64,000 bases of DNA, from NCBI GenBank assembly GCA_031769625.1, contig JAUIMM010000702.1, forward strand, positions 5,636,001-5,700,000, written 5' to 3'. The notes under the pieces are model-generated. The model worked only from the letters and a program-made list of their open reading frames with translations, did not search any database and was not told where the DNA came from. The translations under genes and the position numbers were made by a program. Each line of letters begins with the position of its first letter. Position 1 is the stretch's first letter. Source of the stretch: Taudactylus pleione. Its lineage: Eukaryota > Chordata > Amphibia > Anura > Myobatrachidae. Positions 22,857 to 34,797 of this stretch are shown one piece after another.

Positions 22857-25800
22857 TCAATCCTCCCAGAACAAGCTCACGAGCGACAGGTCCACGCTAT
22901 CAGCCTTGTCTCCGACTTGTTTCTCCCCCAGTTCATTGACCTTTTTGTAGTGAGTGGAATGGACCCAGGTATCTCTCTCGGCCACCTTCAAAGATGTAGT
23001 ACTTGTCAGCAGCACCTGGTAAAGACCTTCCCACCGATCAGTCAAACAACCTGAACGCAAGAAATTTCTGATCATGACATATTCTCCTGGTTCAACATCA
23101 TGACAGTTAATTTCAGGCATATCATTAGATAACAATTTCAGTTTCTGCTGCTGTTGCTTTAACTGCTTACTCATTGATATAAGATACTTTACAGTTACCT
23201 CGTTGTTACCTTTCAAGTCTTCCTGTGGACTTATAATCAAATGAGGTTCTCTACCGAACAGTATTTCAAATGGGGACAGATTTAGAGGGGGTCTAGGGGT
23301 GGTCCTTATGCTATGTAGGACCAAAGGTAACGCTTCTGGCCATCCTAGTCCAGCCTCTGCCATCATTTTACTTAACTTATTTTTAATAGTCCCGTTCATC
23401 CTCTCTAGCTTGGCACTGGCTTGTAGTCGGTAGGGGGTATGAAGTCGGCTATTAATACCCATCAGCTTACACATATTTTGAAAAACATCACCTGTGAAAT
23501 GAGTACCCCTGTCACTCTCAATGATTTTAGGGATACCGTACCTGCATACAAATTCCTGAACTATTTTCTTGGCAGTAAATGCAGCAGTATTAGTGGCCAC
23601 TGGGTAGACCTCAACCCAATTAGAAAATACGTCAGTGCACACTAATACATACTTAAGATTCCTGCAGGGTGGTCATTGGATGAAATAAATTTGTATCACC
23701 TGGAAAGGTCCATCAGTCAGTGGAATGTGGGACGGTTCGGTAGGGATCGCTTTCCCTATGTTCTTCCTCAAGCAGGTCAGACAGGACATTGCTATCTTTT
23801 CTGCTTGTGAAGAAAAACCTGGTGCACACCAGTATGCTCTCACCAACTTGCACATACCTTGTTTTCCCAGATGAGTCAGACCGTGTGCTGCCTCAGCCCA
23901 GCTGGGGTAATATGCCTAGGGGGCTACTGGTTTACCTTGTCCGTCCCTCCAGAGCCCAGAGGACTCTTGCCCACATCCCTTGGACTTCCAAATGGATTTT
24001 TCCTGAATTGAACACAAATTTTGCATCTCAATTAATTTCAGCATATCAATTGTTTGAAAAGACATAATTTTTTCAGTTGGAGAAAACATTTTTAACCCTG
24101 CTGCCCATTTTGCAGCTTCATCGGCTCTGTTGTTGCCCAGTGACACCGGATCATCCTCACATGTATGGGCTTTACATTTAATTACTGCCGCCGCTTTGGG
24201 CAGTTGGATTGCTTCTAAAAGATGTTTTATGTGTTGGGAATGTGCAACTGGTGTGCCTGCTGCTGTCATAAAATTTCTCAGACGCCATAGAGCCCCCGAA
24301 ATCATGCACCACCCCGAACGCGTACCTCGAGTCAGTGTAAATGTTAGCAGATTTGTTTGCTGCCAGTTCACACGCTCTAGTTAGTTCTACTAACTCTGCC
24401 ACCTGGGCTGAGTGAGGAGGACCAAGAGGTTTAGCTTCGATGATGTCTGTGTCATTTACAACAGCATAACCTGTACATAATTCACCTGTGTCTGTTTGTC
24501 TATGACAACTCCCATCTGTATAAAAAGTTAAATCCACATTCTCTAAAGGTGTGTCATTTATGTCAAGTCTAGCAGTAAAGGTCTGGTTCAGATATGTCAT
24601 ACAATCGTGCGTATCATTGTGTCTGCTGAACTCACCTCCCACCAGCAACTCCTCTCCTTCCACCCTTTGTACATCATGTTGTACATATGGTAGGTATGTT
24701 GCTGGATTCAGCATACTGCAACGTTTAACAGTAATATTTGCAGGAGCGATTAGAGCTAGTCCCCATTTGGTGAACCTAGCCGAGGAGACATGTCTGGTTT
24801 GAGCTGAGTTCAACAGAGCAGATACAGCATGGGGAGTGTAGACAATCATATCATGAACCAATACTACGTCCTCACTTTTACTCACCAATAGAGTGGTAGC
24901 TGCTACACTTCTCAAACAGGTGGGGAGTGATCTTGCCACAGTGTCCAATTGGGCACTGTAGTATGCTACGGGCCTACTGGCATCACCATGTTTTGTGTAA
25001 GGACACCTGCAGCACAACCATCAGCTTCCGTACAATACAAATCAAAAGGTTTTTCATAATCAGGTATTCCCAATGCAGGAGCTCTTGTCAGACTATCCTT
25101 AAGATTAAGCCTCTATGTGTATGACATGATCGGGCTTTGAGGAAGAGACTAATTCCTGTAAAGGCAAGGCCAAAATAGAAAAACCTGGGATCCACATTCT
25201 ACAGTATCCACACATTCCCAAGAAGGTACAAATTTGCTGTTGATTCTGCGGCAGTGTCATGTTTTGTATGGCCTGGATTCTATCTGTTGTAAGATGTCGT
25301 AACCCCTGGGTTAGGCAGTGTCCCAAATATTTTACTCTGGATTGGCACAGCTGTAGTTTGTCCTTAGCCACCTTGTGTCCTGTTTGCGAGAGATGAAGTA
25401 ACAAAGTTTAGTATCATTCAAAAATGACATAAATGAGTCAGAACATAGCAATAAATCATCCACATATTGAATTAGAACAGATCCATTGGCAGGTTGAAAA
25501 GATTGTAAACAGTCATGCAATGCCTGGGAGAAGATACTGGGGCTGTCTATGAAACCTTGGGGTAACTGTGTCCATGTGTATTGTAAAACCTCTGTATGTA
25601 AATGCGAATAGATACTGACAGTCAGGATGGAGAGGCACAGAGAAGAAAGCAGAACAGAGGTCAATGACAGTGAAATGGGTTGCATTTGGTGGGATCTGCA
25701 TCAGAATGACAGCTGGATTTGGCACTACAGGGAATTGGCTCTCTACTACCTTATTAACACCTCTAAGGTCTTGTACCAGCCTATAACCCCTCCCACCACT

Positions 25801-26494
25801 CTTCTTCACTGGAAAGATGGGACTGTTGGCTAAACTAGCTGTACGAACTAAAATTCCCTGTTGCAATAATCGCTAAATTATTGGAAAAACCCCTAATTCT
25901 ACCTCCTGTTTTAGTGGGTACTGGGGAATTTTTGGAGCTTGCCTACCGATTTTTAAATTTACCATTACGGGGCTTACGTTTGCCTTTAATCCAGTGTCCT
26001 GTCCATCTTTAGTCCAAAGGGAATCTGGAATTAGGGACAACATTTCATCTATCTGAGATGGATTTTCATTTAAACTTGTAGAGTGATACATTATCCTTTG
26101 GGGAGTGTTCAATATATCTCTCTGGGATATCTAAAAATACACCATCAGGGGTGCAATATATAACACATCCCATCTTACACAACAAGTCTCTGCCCAGTAG
26201 GTTAGTAGGAGCCGCAGCAGCCAGGAGAAAAGAATGCCTGGTATGCAACGGCCCAATAATGACCTCTGTGGACTTTGTTAAAGGATAATGTTCCACTTTA
26301 CCTGTTACACCCTTGGTTGGTACTGTCTCGTTGGTCACCTGTAAATTAACGGGAGATTTTATCACTGACCTGGTCGCCTCTGTGTCTACAAGAAAAGGAT
26401 ATTCAGTACCAGCTACATCAACCATCATGACCAGTTCTTCCCTAGTACTTCCCGTTAACCTGACTATCTGTAGACTACAGGTATGACCTGACCC
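22857..26494 (-). pseudogene. pol: Provirus pro-pol (protease, RT, RNase H, integrase), broken
   Basis: Domains in order on the - strand: protease (from 26494), with LVDTEATRS at the active site, where retroviral proteases have Asp-Ser/Thr-Gly; RT with LVQDLRGVN and YVDD (about 25860-25110); RNase H with YTDGSC and YTDSRYAFG (about 25100-24100); and integrase with an HX3H...CX2C zinc site (about 23890-23770) and a DX35E pair. Breaks include a frameshift near 26100, TAG at 25873-25875, frameshifts near 25650, 25400, 25050, 24985 and 24300, TAG near 23916-23918 and TGA at 23673-23675. Tyr replaces the first catalytic Asp of the integrase (23685-23687). It is non-functional. Confidence 0.93.
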
Positions 26495-26497
26495 CTA
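26495..26497 (-). promoter_or_regulatory. Amber codon at the gag-pro junction (readthrough type)
   Basis: TAG separates the nucleocapsid frame from the protease frame without a frame change, the layout gammaretroviruses use for translational readthrough. It is followed by GGG and then a small hairpin, CAGGTCATACCTG (about 26490-26478). Function in the ancestral virus is inferred by analogy. Confidence 0.6.
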
Positions 26498-28326
26498 GCG
26501 TTGGCTACCATTCTCCAATAAAGCATTTACAGCTACAATTGGAGCTGGTGCCTGCTGGACATTTGCTGGCCTCTGTGCGTATCCCTTATGGGGATATCCA
26601 GGTCTTCCCTGATTTGGGGTTCCTTCTCTTTTTACTGTACAGTTTCTACTTAAGTGTCCTGGTTGTTTACAGTTAAAACATGTTTGTGTATCGGGTGAAG
26701 ACATGTGCTGTTGTGAGGTTTGTGCAGAGGGTAAAGGGGGTGGATATGGGTAAGGATAGGGAGGGTAAGGGTATTGTGGGGGATAAGAAGTTGGTGGGTA
26801 GTATGGGACCTGTGGTTGCATCGGGTTAGTGGGATAGAGTTGTGTTTGTTGTTGCGTGGCGTTAGTGAGAGCTATACTTGTTCAGATGTGAGTGTGTGTG
26901 CAAGTGCAAGTGTGTCTGTTGGCTGTGATGTTACCGTCATTCCCTCCAGAGCTTGTATACTGACAGCCATTAGTTTTTCGCTCTGGGCTTCTCTCTTCTT
27001 GGAGATGTTTTTATCATGTTCGATGGCGGTTTCTATGAGGGCATCTATTGTGAGTCCCCGCCAACCAGGCTGTGAGGTCTGAACCCGAGTTTTTAAACTC
27101 TCTTTCAGACCGTCCACAAGTACCGTGACTATCATTCCCTGGTAGTGAGTGCTATCTTTAAAATCCTCTATCCCAGTGTCCTGGGTGTTAGCCTGCATAG
27201 CCCGATCGCAATAATCTTCTGCAGTTTCACTCTCCTTCTGCTTAATGGTGAAAATTTTGTTCCAGTTAACTACTACTGGAAAATATATACCCAATTGAGT
27301 TACAATGCGGGAAATGTTACCTTGGTTTACTTGGTCTGTTAAGGGAACGTCACCATCCAATACACAATCCATGATAAATTTTGTCATGTCGGTATTGTGT
27401 GGTAGACAGGCCCTTAACACTACTTGCCAATCTTTATTAGTGGGCTCATGTGAACTACCCAAATTTCTCAAAAATCTTTGACATTTGGCTAGTTCCTTTT
27501 TGGGATCGGGGAAATCATTTATGATGGAATTTAGTTCTGCTGTTGTCCAAGGACAATGCATTACTACTTCCCTCGTGGGCACTACACCGTTCGCATCTGC
27601 ATTTCCATTTCGAACGGTTATTGTCCGAATGGGATGCAGACCGGTAGCGCTGCTACCTTTGACCTGGTTACCTGGCTGGGGGTTTAGTCTGCTGCTGCTA
27701 CGTATGGTGAGAACAACTTCCTCTACGGGTGCAGAGGGCATTAACACTTCCTTTGCTGTTACCGATGGAGATGGCGGCACCACTCGTGATTGTGGTGATG
27801 CAGCATCTATCATCTGCACAGCATGGGAAATGGCAGACATTACAATAGGCTCATCATCCACATCATGAACATTTTCTTTATAGTTGCTTAAGAGAGGGTA
27901 CAAGTTGCTTGTTACATTTTTATGGGTATTTTTGGTAACTGTACTTGCTCCTCCATCCACATAAGGTGGGGGAGGTGAGCGTGAACTGCTGGCAATACTC
28001 TCCATGACGCTACCTTGCCGCACGGGCGCGCCATTTTGCGGCTCGCCCGTATTGCAATTTAGCGTCGCGGATGTATTTTCTGGCAATGTGCTCGAGACGC
28101 TAGTTTGCGTCGTTTGCACATTTTTAAGCCACGCATCCCCTTCATGCTGCCACAGTTTTAAACAATCAAAATATTTCACCTTTTTCTCTCGGGAGCGCAT
28201 CAGACTGATGTGATCCCGGACATTGTCTAACACATCTTTATCAAAACTACCAATTCTGGGAACCGGTCTAACACTCTTCATCGTCATTTTAAACCATACA
28301 TCACAATACCTTATTGCATAAGTACC

Positions 28327-28369
28327 GTAATTAGTAGTAAAACCGAACCCGCTCACCCCTAGTAATTAG
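28327..28369. mobile_element. 27-bp hAT relic with 8-bp target duplication in gag
   Basis: GTAATTAG occurs at 28327-28334 and 28362-28369. Between them are 27 bp whose last 19 (CCGAACCCGCTCACCCCTA) equal the right terminus of the hAT at 52865-57788. The left end keeps only TAG. This is an extreme internal-deletion derivative or an aberrant insertion of that family. Confidence 0.85.
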
Positions 28370-28523
28370 TATGCATAATACGATGAGCCGATCCGATCGG
28401 CGCCTCCATTAGCAGCACATCATTGTCTAACATCTCTACTGTTTGCACGGCTCCCATTCTGAGACAAAATCCTACGCTTTTCAATGAAGATTTAAACTGG
28501 TGAAAGACAATCAAGATACTTTC

Positions 28524-28532
28524 ACTTACCTG
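28524..28532 (-). promoter_or_regulatory. Splice donor in the provirus leader
   Basis: CAG|GTAAGT, a full consensus donor, lies about 70 bp before the gag ATG. It is where a donor for subgenomic env RNA is expected. Confidence 0.6.
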
Positions 28533-28558
28533 TGGACGATTTAAGTCGGCGGCGCCCA

Positions 28559-28630
28559 CACACCTGGATAAGATTTGAAAAAGGCAACTTCCACACCCGG
28601 ATAAGATTTAGTAAGGCAACTTCCACACCT
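28559..28630. repeat. Two 33-bp direct repeats in the provirus leader
   Basis: CACCTGGATAAGATTTG and CACCCGGATAAGATTTA each head a unit ending GGCAACTTCC; a third partial unit follows. They lie just upstream of the splice donor. Confidence 0.6.
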
Positions 28631-29272
28631 ATGGAAGTTTATATGTCGGCCACTTCCACGCACCTCTCTATAACAAAGACAACATGTACACCTGCTATTG
28701 TGTATAGAACGTTAAAGCTGCTTACCGAGTGACTAGCACTTAGCCCTTAAAGGTCATACGGTACCTTTAACTGTAGGGAACAAGTTACCCCTACCAACAA
28801 AACACTCACTGTTACACACTTTTTTCCTGCGCAGAAAAATACACGTTAACCCAGATACTGATAATAATTGAAAAATGTAAACCTCAACGGCTTTGTTCAA
28901 ACACGTGGCAGCACAACCGGAAGTACGTATACGCTATTGTGCGACCAGTCGCATACACAATAATGCGACTACCACACAACCGTATGATGACTTTTTAGCT
29001 GCGTACGCAAAAGTGCGTCTTTGCTGTGCACAAAACTGCGACTCAGCCGCATACTCAATACTGCGGCACCCCTTTAAATGTTAGATTCTATCAACAAAGG
29101 AAAACAAACTTTTTCACCTCTTGTCCCTGGATTCTAGTCAGCTTCCTTGGCTCACACGGAAACAGATAGCGATCTTTCAGCACAAAGTGGTTGCAGGTAA
29201 ACCCTGCATGTGGCCACTCCAGCCTTTGCTGAGATATCGATAGCCGTATGTACCATGTGAGTAGGTAAGTGA

Positions 29273-29290
29273 CTTCACTACGAGCCCCCA
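29273..29290 (-). other. Primer binding site, tRNA-Pro-like
   Basis: On the - strand TGGGGGCTCGT starts directly after the 5' LTR. These 11 bases match the tRNA-Pro primer binding site of murine leukemia virus, but the next seven do not. Confidence 0.65.
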
Positions 29291-30445
29291 ACTAACGATA
29301 CTGCCTTAGAACCTCTATACACTCCTTCCTATACCTTCTAATATCCTGCCTATACCTTGTAATATCCTGCCTATACCTTCTAAGGATGACGCTAATTTGC
29401 GTACGCAGTCATACAGTAAATAAAGACTTCAGACCTGGAATCTGTGGTTCCAAAGCACAAAGTATTATTCAAGTAAAAAGTACAGTCAGTTACACGCTAT
29501 TGATCCAGACACAATTCGGCGCAAAGGAATTATACAGACCCAAGTACAGTATACATACGCAGCGCTTCCGGACCAGATGTTAGGCATCAGCAAGAAACCC
29601 CTTCGTCAATCAGCATTCAGCACGAAGACTAAAACCCAGTGTTGAAGCACACATATTTATACCCCCCAGGAATAGACAAAACAATAGAGAAGTTTGTTGC
29701 TGATGCCATTGGTTCCCAAGGGGGATGCATCTGTTACAGAGCATTTAACAGGCTGTTTCAAATAGACCCAACCCAGCCTCCAACAACTGGGGGTCTCTGG
29801 ATTCCCGCCTCATGCAACATCCTAACAGTTATTCATATCATATACATTTTGTTGCTTGAAGTCTTTGCGGTCCATAAGTCGGGAATGCATGATGCGATCT
29901 CCACACCGATAATACCGGAATTCTGTTGAAAGAGTACGCATCAGTACAAAACCAAACACGGCTTACTTAGCATGTATAAAACCTTAGTTACCAAATAATC
30001 TTTATTTCACAGCTTTTATACTAAATTAACTAACTTAAATCTTATAGCTTAAAGCTTGTGGAACCTTGTATGTGAATATGTAATGTGTGAGTATGCGGGG
30101 TTTGATATGAGGACGCTAGTTAACTTGGGACAGACGCGAGCGCATTTAGCTAATAAGCAGCGTTTTCACATAGGATCTTATGCATTCGCTAATATGTGAC
30201 TAGTTAACAGCGCAATTGTGCGTATTCATGTGTATATGAGAAATGGTGAAAGATGCAATCGCATGGTGCTAATAGTAATATCGCCATATGTACTTAATTG
30301 TGAGTTAATCTAAAATGGTGCTTGGGCAGCCATTCGCAAAATGGCGTCTTGCGATCTCATTTCCAAGATGGCGTCTTGCGGCCAGTCGCAAGATGGCGTC
30401 GCTGCGATTCAATTTTAAAATGATCTTTTCCCAGCCAATAATCCA
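29291..30445 (-). repeat. 5' LTR of the provirus
   Basis: 1155 bp, partner of 16353-17505. It adjoins the primer binding site at 29290. Its outer edge is set by loss of similarity after TGGATTATTGGCTG (read on the - strand). YY1-type motifs are at 30329-30402. Confidence 0.92.
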
Positions 30446-30506
30446 GCTTCGACAATACCTTTAGAGTACAGCATATAGAGTCATACCAATAGTAAATATG
30501 TGACTA

Positions 30507-30684
30507 TGGGGTAAATTTACTAAGATGGAAGTTCTATTTAAGAAGTGATGTTGCCCATAGCAACCAATCAGATTCTACTTCTCATTTATCTGGCACCTTC
30601 TAGAAGATAATATCTGAAATCTGATTGGTTGCTGTGGGCAACATCACTTCTTAAATAGAACTCCCATCTTAGTAAATTTACCCA
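30507..30684. mobile_element. Palindromic MITE, TA target
   Basis: An almost full-length hairpin runs from TGGGGTAAATTTACTAAGATGG to CCATCTTAGTAAATTTACCCA, with complementary CAACCAATCAGATT and AATCTGATTGGTTG in between. TA on both sides suggests a Tc1/mariner-type target. Non-coding. Confidence 0.75.
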
Positions 30685-32163
30685 TAAGAGAGTAAACGCA
30701 CTAGACCTAGCTAACTTGTCATCAGAGAAATTGGGGAGAACAGTCAAAAGGACAAATTGATAACATATACTATAATACAGTACACCAGTATACACTACGA
30801 GAAGTAGTGTAGGACCACAAGCACATATTAAAGGGAAGAACATAGAAAACATTTCTTAACAGTTAGTACAGGTGCAGATATAACAAAGAGTAACAAGAAG
30901 TCAATGGGGAGCTGGTGCTGTATACCTTCAACCACCACAATAGAATGAGCATATAACCCATAGAAAAATACATCTCATTACCGAATGAAGCAGCAGGGTC
31001 AAATAAACCGAGAAATATTATTAAAAACATTCAAATGTACCACAGGGAGAAGTATAGGACCACTTAAATATCTGATCATGAAGTTTACATTATACTTACT
31101 ACCTAGTAGTTCCATCTATAATAAGTGCTACTTCAGTGAGTACGTACTTTAGGCATTGTATCAAACGATCACTGAATGCTAGGTACTTGGACTACAAAAG
31201 TCAACATTGAAAAATAACTTAATGACAATAGGTGAGTCAGACAATTCAAGTGCCTGAGGAGGACCATACCAAAGCAAATGGAGTAGGCTTTGCAGAAGGG
31301 GTTTCTGCAACTGTACAAGTACTACTGATCCATGAGATAAAAAATGTAGTCATAAAGCCTCAGCGATACTGGATTGTTACAGTTCTGAGGACCCCAGACA
31401 GAGTTGGCGCTTTGCCAGAGTGGTCGGAGAAATGTCAGAGAACAGCTGAAGGTTCCAGTGCAGCAGATTTAGGTGAAGATTGATGAGCAGCTTGAAGCAG
31501 CCATTCCTTAATATAAAAAGAAAAAGAAATCGGAGGAGGGTGTTTCTTGAAGAAAATGATGAAACCTTATTGGATTTTGGAAATCTATGAATCCAATGAA
31601 TGTGTAAGTCCATAGCAGAAGCAGATGGTATTAACTTTTGGAAGAGAAAGGAGGCATAATTATACAAATTGGCATTAAATTAAAACTGAGGGCCTGATTC
31701 AGAGATGGATTTACAGAGCCACATACAAGCACCTGGGAATGGTGTCCAGGTACGCCCCCACTCCGCCCCCCAAATGCTGCAGCATATCAATCATGCTGCG
31801 GCTTGGGAGGGGTTCTGCGCGCAAGATTGCTGGACCCATTCTCGACATGTGTAGAACGGGTCCTGTGCAGGTGCAGATCACTCAACATCAGATATGTACG
31901 TTAATCATCGGATTAATGTCCATCTCTAAATCAGGCCCTGAGTCTGGTATGCCTCTGATTCTGGTATTTAATAGCAAATTCCTTCTCCTGGAGCATGTCA
32001 TAAAGTGACTAGTTCCTCTATCTTATGTTCTAGATGGTCACACCGTGCTCCCAATTGTGCTTTTTCAGACCTGATGCCCTTAACAGTTGCCTTGAATTCC
32101 GCCTTTACTTCTAATTGCAAAGATGACTATAAGAGTTCAATTGAATGCAGAGTAACAGGGCCA
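30685..32163. other. Right flank of the provirus, mostly unassigned
   Basis: I recognise no gene. A Harbinger-like MITE sits at 31689-31939. The complement of 31990-32160 reads like a coiled-coil segment and may be an old LINE ORF1 remnant continuing after 33604, but the evidence is weak. Confidence 0.35.
31689..31939. mobile_element. PIF/Harbinger-like MITE (GGGCCTGATTCAGAG ends)
   Basis: The ends GGGCCTGATTCAGAGATGGA and TCCATCTCTAAATCAGGCCC are inverted repeats. TGA flanks both sides as a 3-bp duplication. Same family as 42997-43316. Confidence 0.7.
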
Positions 32164-32639
32164 TCTAGCGCCAGGGCCAGATTTACCACTAGATTTACCA
32201 CCGTGGCCGGTCCCCCCTGAAATCCGTCCCTGGAGAGAACCTGTTGCGCTGTATGACCTGCTGCTACTGCTGGCACCAGCCAGGCGGGGAGAGAAGAGTC
32301 AAGACACACATACTGGCTGGCGTTGTAGTAGCAGCATGTCCAGCCCGGAGCCCAGGGCCTGTCCCATTAAGCTAGGGGAGGAGGAGGCGGAGTTGAAGGC
32401 CAGGGCTGGCCCTTCCATTAGGCAGAGAGGATATGCAGCTGAATGATGTGCCGCGGTCACGGTTAGGAAGGCGCCACTGTGCCCACAGTAAGTGACAGTG
32501 ATTCACTGTCACTCACTTTGTTCCCCGCTGTTCAGGAGCCTGGAGCTATTTGAAGAGCCATGCAGGTCCACACCAATCTCCTGGGCAGGCAAGTTTGCTG
32601 GAGCTGGCGGGGAGGGGAGAAAGGCGCTGAACTTTGAGG

Positions 32640-32950
32640 GGGTCTATACTGACAGGAGTTTGTACTGTGGAGGAAGAGGGGTGTAGTGACTGTAGAGGTG
32701 CCTATGCTGAGAGGGGTCTGTGCTATGAGGTGAAAGAGTCTTTGCTGACAGGGGTCTATGCTGTGAGGGGAGGGGGTCTGTGCTGGGAGGGGAGGTTCTG
32801 TACTGGAAGGGGAGGAGGGTCTGTGCTGTGAGGGGGGAGGGTTTATGCTGAGAGGGGTCTGTCTGTAGTGTGAGGGGAGAGGGGTCTATGCTGAGAGGGG
32901 TCTGTGCTATGAGGGAAGAGGGGTCTGTGCTGTGAGGGGAGGAGGGATTA
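32640..32950. repeat. Tandem repeat, GAGGGGTCTGTGCTGTGAG-type units
   Basis: About ten irregular copies of a G-rich unit of roughly 25-35 bp within the hAT element. Antisense open frames over it are repeat artefacts. Confidence 0.8.
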
Positions 32951-33153
32951 TGGGTGCTGTTTCCTGGGAGACGGGCAGTGAAGGGGCTAGTATGTAGTGC
33001 TGTGCAGGGGCCAAGTTTTCTCAAGTTCTAAACAGAGGTTAGGGTGACTTATAAGGGAGCCTGGGCTCTGATAATACTGTCACTTTGACTATAGCAACAT
33101 GAAGCTGTGTGCATACACACATATTTATGGGAGGGTACATATATTTATGTGTA

Positions 33154-33154
<1 letters not shown>

Positions 33155-33191
<37 letters not shown>
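33155..33191. repeat. (TA)n microsatellite
   Basis: About 18 TA dinucleotides within the hAT element at 32172-33595. Confidence 0.95.
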
Positions 33192-33193
<2 letters not shown>

Positions 33194-33603
33194 GTTAGAT
33201 ATAAAGAAAGAGGAGGCACTCCATAGTGTAAAACAGTTTGGCCACAGGGTACCACTTGGTATTGGAAAAATACTCAACCGGAAATACCGACAATCACTAT
33301 CCAGGCTGTAGATCAAGTCCATTCTTCCAGGCTGGCCGTCAGCACAGATTACAATGAGTCGGAAACACACTAACCATGAAGGTAAGGTCCGATTGTGGGG
33401 AGGTAGGCGCGTCACCAAGCCATGCTAGGGCCTGGTGATGCGCACTTGGACCTATATTTAACAGTGTATATTTACAAACCCTAACCTAACCCCTAGCCCT
33501 AAGCCTCCCTCCCCAGTGCCTAAACTTAACCTCAAGGGAGGGGGCACCAGGCCGGTATCTTGCCTAGGGCCCTCGGAGGTCTAAATCCGGCTCTGTTTAG
33601 CGC

Positions 33604-34797
33604 TACTGGAGAAGAGTCAGATGGAATGGGCAGATCATCTTGGTGTAGTGAGGGAGGAGACAGAGTCAATGAAGGGTGAAAAGGTATAAAGTATGTTGAT
33701 GCTTCTGGGGACACACCAAAAAGGTGCACAGGATGAGCAGATTTTATTAGCATTTTTTGTTTCAGATCCTTGGCAAAATGTTGGATTTTGAAAATATGGG
33801 AAAAGGGCAATGTGAAGCATCTAGAAGCTTGTAGATCCACACTACTGGGAGATACAGCTTAAGACACCATACTGTAGCATGGTAGAAAATATAGTCGACA
33901 ATGGGAGGACCAGGTTGAGGAGACTGAACTTGCATAATGAAATAGATCACATATTGACATGTAATATTGCAAATCCGCCACAAGGTGTCAGCATACCTTC
34001 ATTAGCAAATATATATTGAAGAAACACACTGGAAGTATATGCAGTGTGCCACAGAAAACACAGGAATGAAGGACTGAGGGGCATAAACAACAGAAAACAG
34101 AAACTATCAAATCACAGTAGGATAATAATTAAAATGGGCATACAGCGAAGTGTGTAGTGTGCACCGTAACTCAAGTAGTGTCAGATCCTGGAACCATTCT
34201 TTGGGAGTGTAAAGAGGGGGAGGACAACTTGCTGTAGCAGGCAAATATAATGTCCTTCCGTGGCTGGAGTTATGTAGCTTTTTGTGCCCAAAAAGCCAGA
34301 TTGGAGCCTTGTCCAGTGCTACCGATGGACCTCTGGAAGAGCTAAATAAAAGGGAGTCATTGTCTACTCTCCAACAATATGACTGCCTTTCCTTGTACAC
34401 ACTCCAAAAAGGGAGGATATCTGCCTCAGGAGAAACTCAAGTCTTCAATGCCACTAAATTCAGTCCACTGCTGTCAGACTAGTGTAGGCCAGTGTGGCGG
34501 TGCTATCTGAACTAGCCACTAGTCAGTTTTGGAACAGGACTGTAGAAGTGCAGAGATATGCAGGCCCCAAGTTGTAAGTAGCAGGGGAATCAATGTCTCA
34601 ATGGTATGAGTACAGATAAACCCCAACAGACAGATATTAAATGCTGCAGATGGCAGAGCTCTGTCAAAGCGCATCTGCACAGATCGGCTGCTAAGCCTCG
34701 CTGCCCCTTCACTATTTAATTTGAATCTTTTCATATTTTAGTCTACTGCCCCCATTTACCAGCTTATCATGTATCTGTTTATACATTCTAAAACACC
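33604..34797. other. Unassigned sequence before unit C
   Basis: Only short open frames are visible. It may be the other half of an old element interrupted by the hAT at 32172, since both sides share an antisense coding-like composition. No firm call. Confidence 0.3.

Larger units (their letters stand above)
26495..28457 (-). pseudogene. gag: Provirus gag, broken by a hAT relic and a frameshift
   Basis: The likely start is the ATG at 28457-28455, giving MGAVQT, an N-myristoylation signal. A 27-bp insertion with 8-bp target duplication (28327-28369) introduces a TAG and shifts the frame. The reading frames on both sides become co-linear if it is disregarded. Downstream come a PPPPY late-domain motif, a capsid region with a major-homology-like segment (IKQKESETAEDYCDR), a frameshift near 26880, a proline/tyrosine-rich linker and one zinc knuckle CFNCKQPGHLSRNC. 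It ends at the amber codon. It encoded the virion structural polyprotein; this copy cannot. Confidence 0.9.
16353..30445 (-). mobile_element. Gammaretrovirus-like endogenous provirus, defective
   Basis: Two LTRs in the same orientation enclose, on the - strand, a PBS, splice donor, gag, pro, pol (RT, RNase H, integrase), env and a short purine tract. The gammaretrovirus-like assignment rests on a PBS whose first 11 bases match the tRNA-Pro type, a PPPY late motif, a single CCHC knuckle, an amber stop between gag and pro in one frame, and the order of pol domains. Every gene is broken. The LTRs differ at roughly 25-30 positions by eye (about 2-3 percent), so the insertion is not recent. The element is about 10.9 kb without the later 3.16 kb foldback. 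I see no matching target duplication outside the LTRs. Confidence 0.95.
32172..33595. mobile_element. Non-autonomous hAT element, 1.42 kb
   Basis: The ends CAGGGCCAGATTTACC and GGTCTAAATCCGGCTCTG are inverted hAT-type termini. The flanks TCTAGCGC (32164-32171) and TTTAGCGC (33596-33603) match at 7 of 8 bases. The interior holds a GGGGTCTGTGCT tandem repeat and a TA microsatellite. No transposase is seen. Confidence 0.75.

Noticed and set aside
26774..28213. Open frames of 65-127 codons on the + strand
   Set aside because: They are antisense shadows of the provirus gag frame.
28287..28356. Gag start at GTG 28356
   Set aside because: It is not an ATG and lies inside the inserted hAT relic. 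The ATG at 28457 with a myristoylation motif is better supported.
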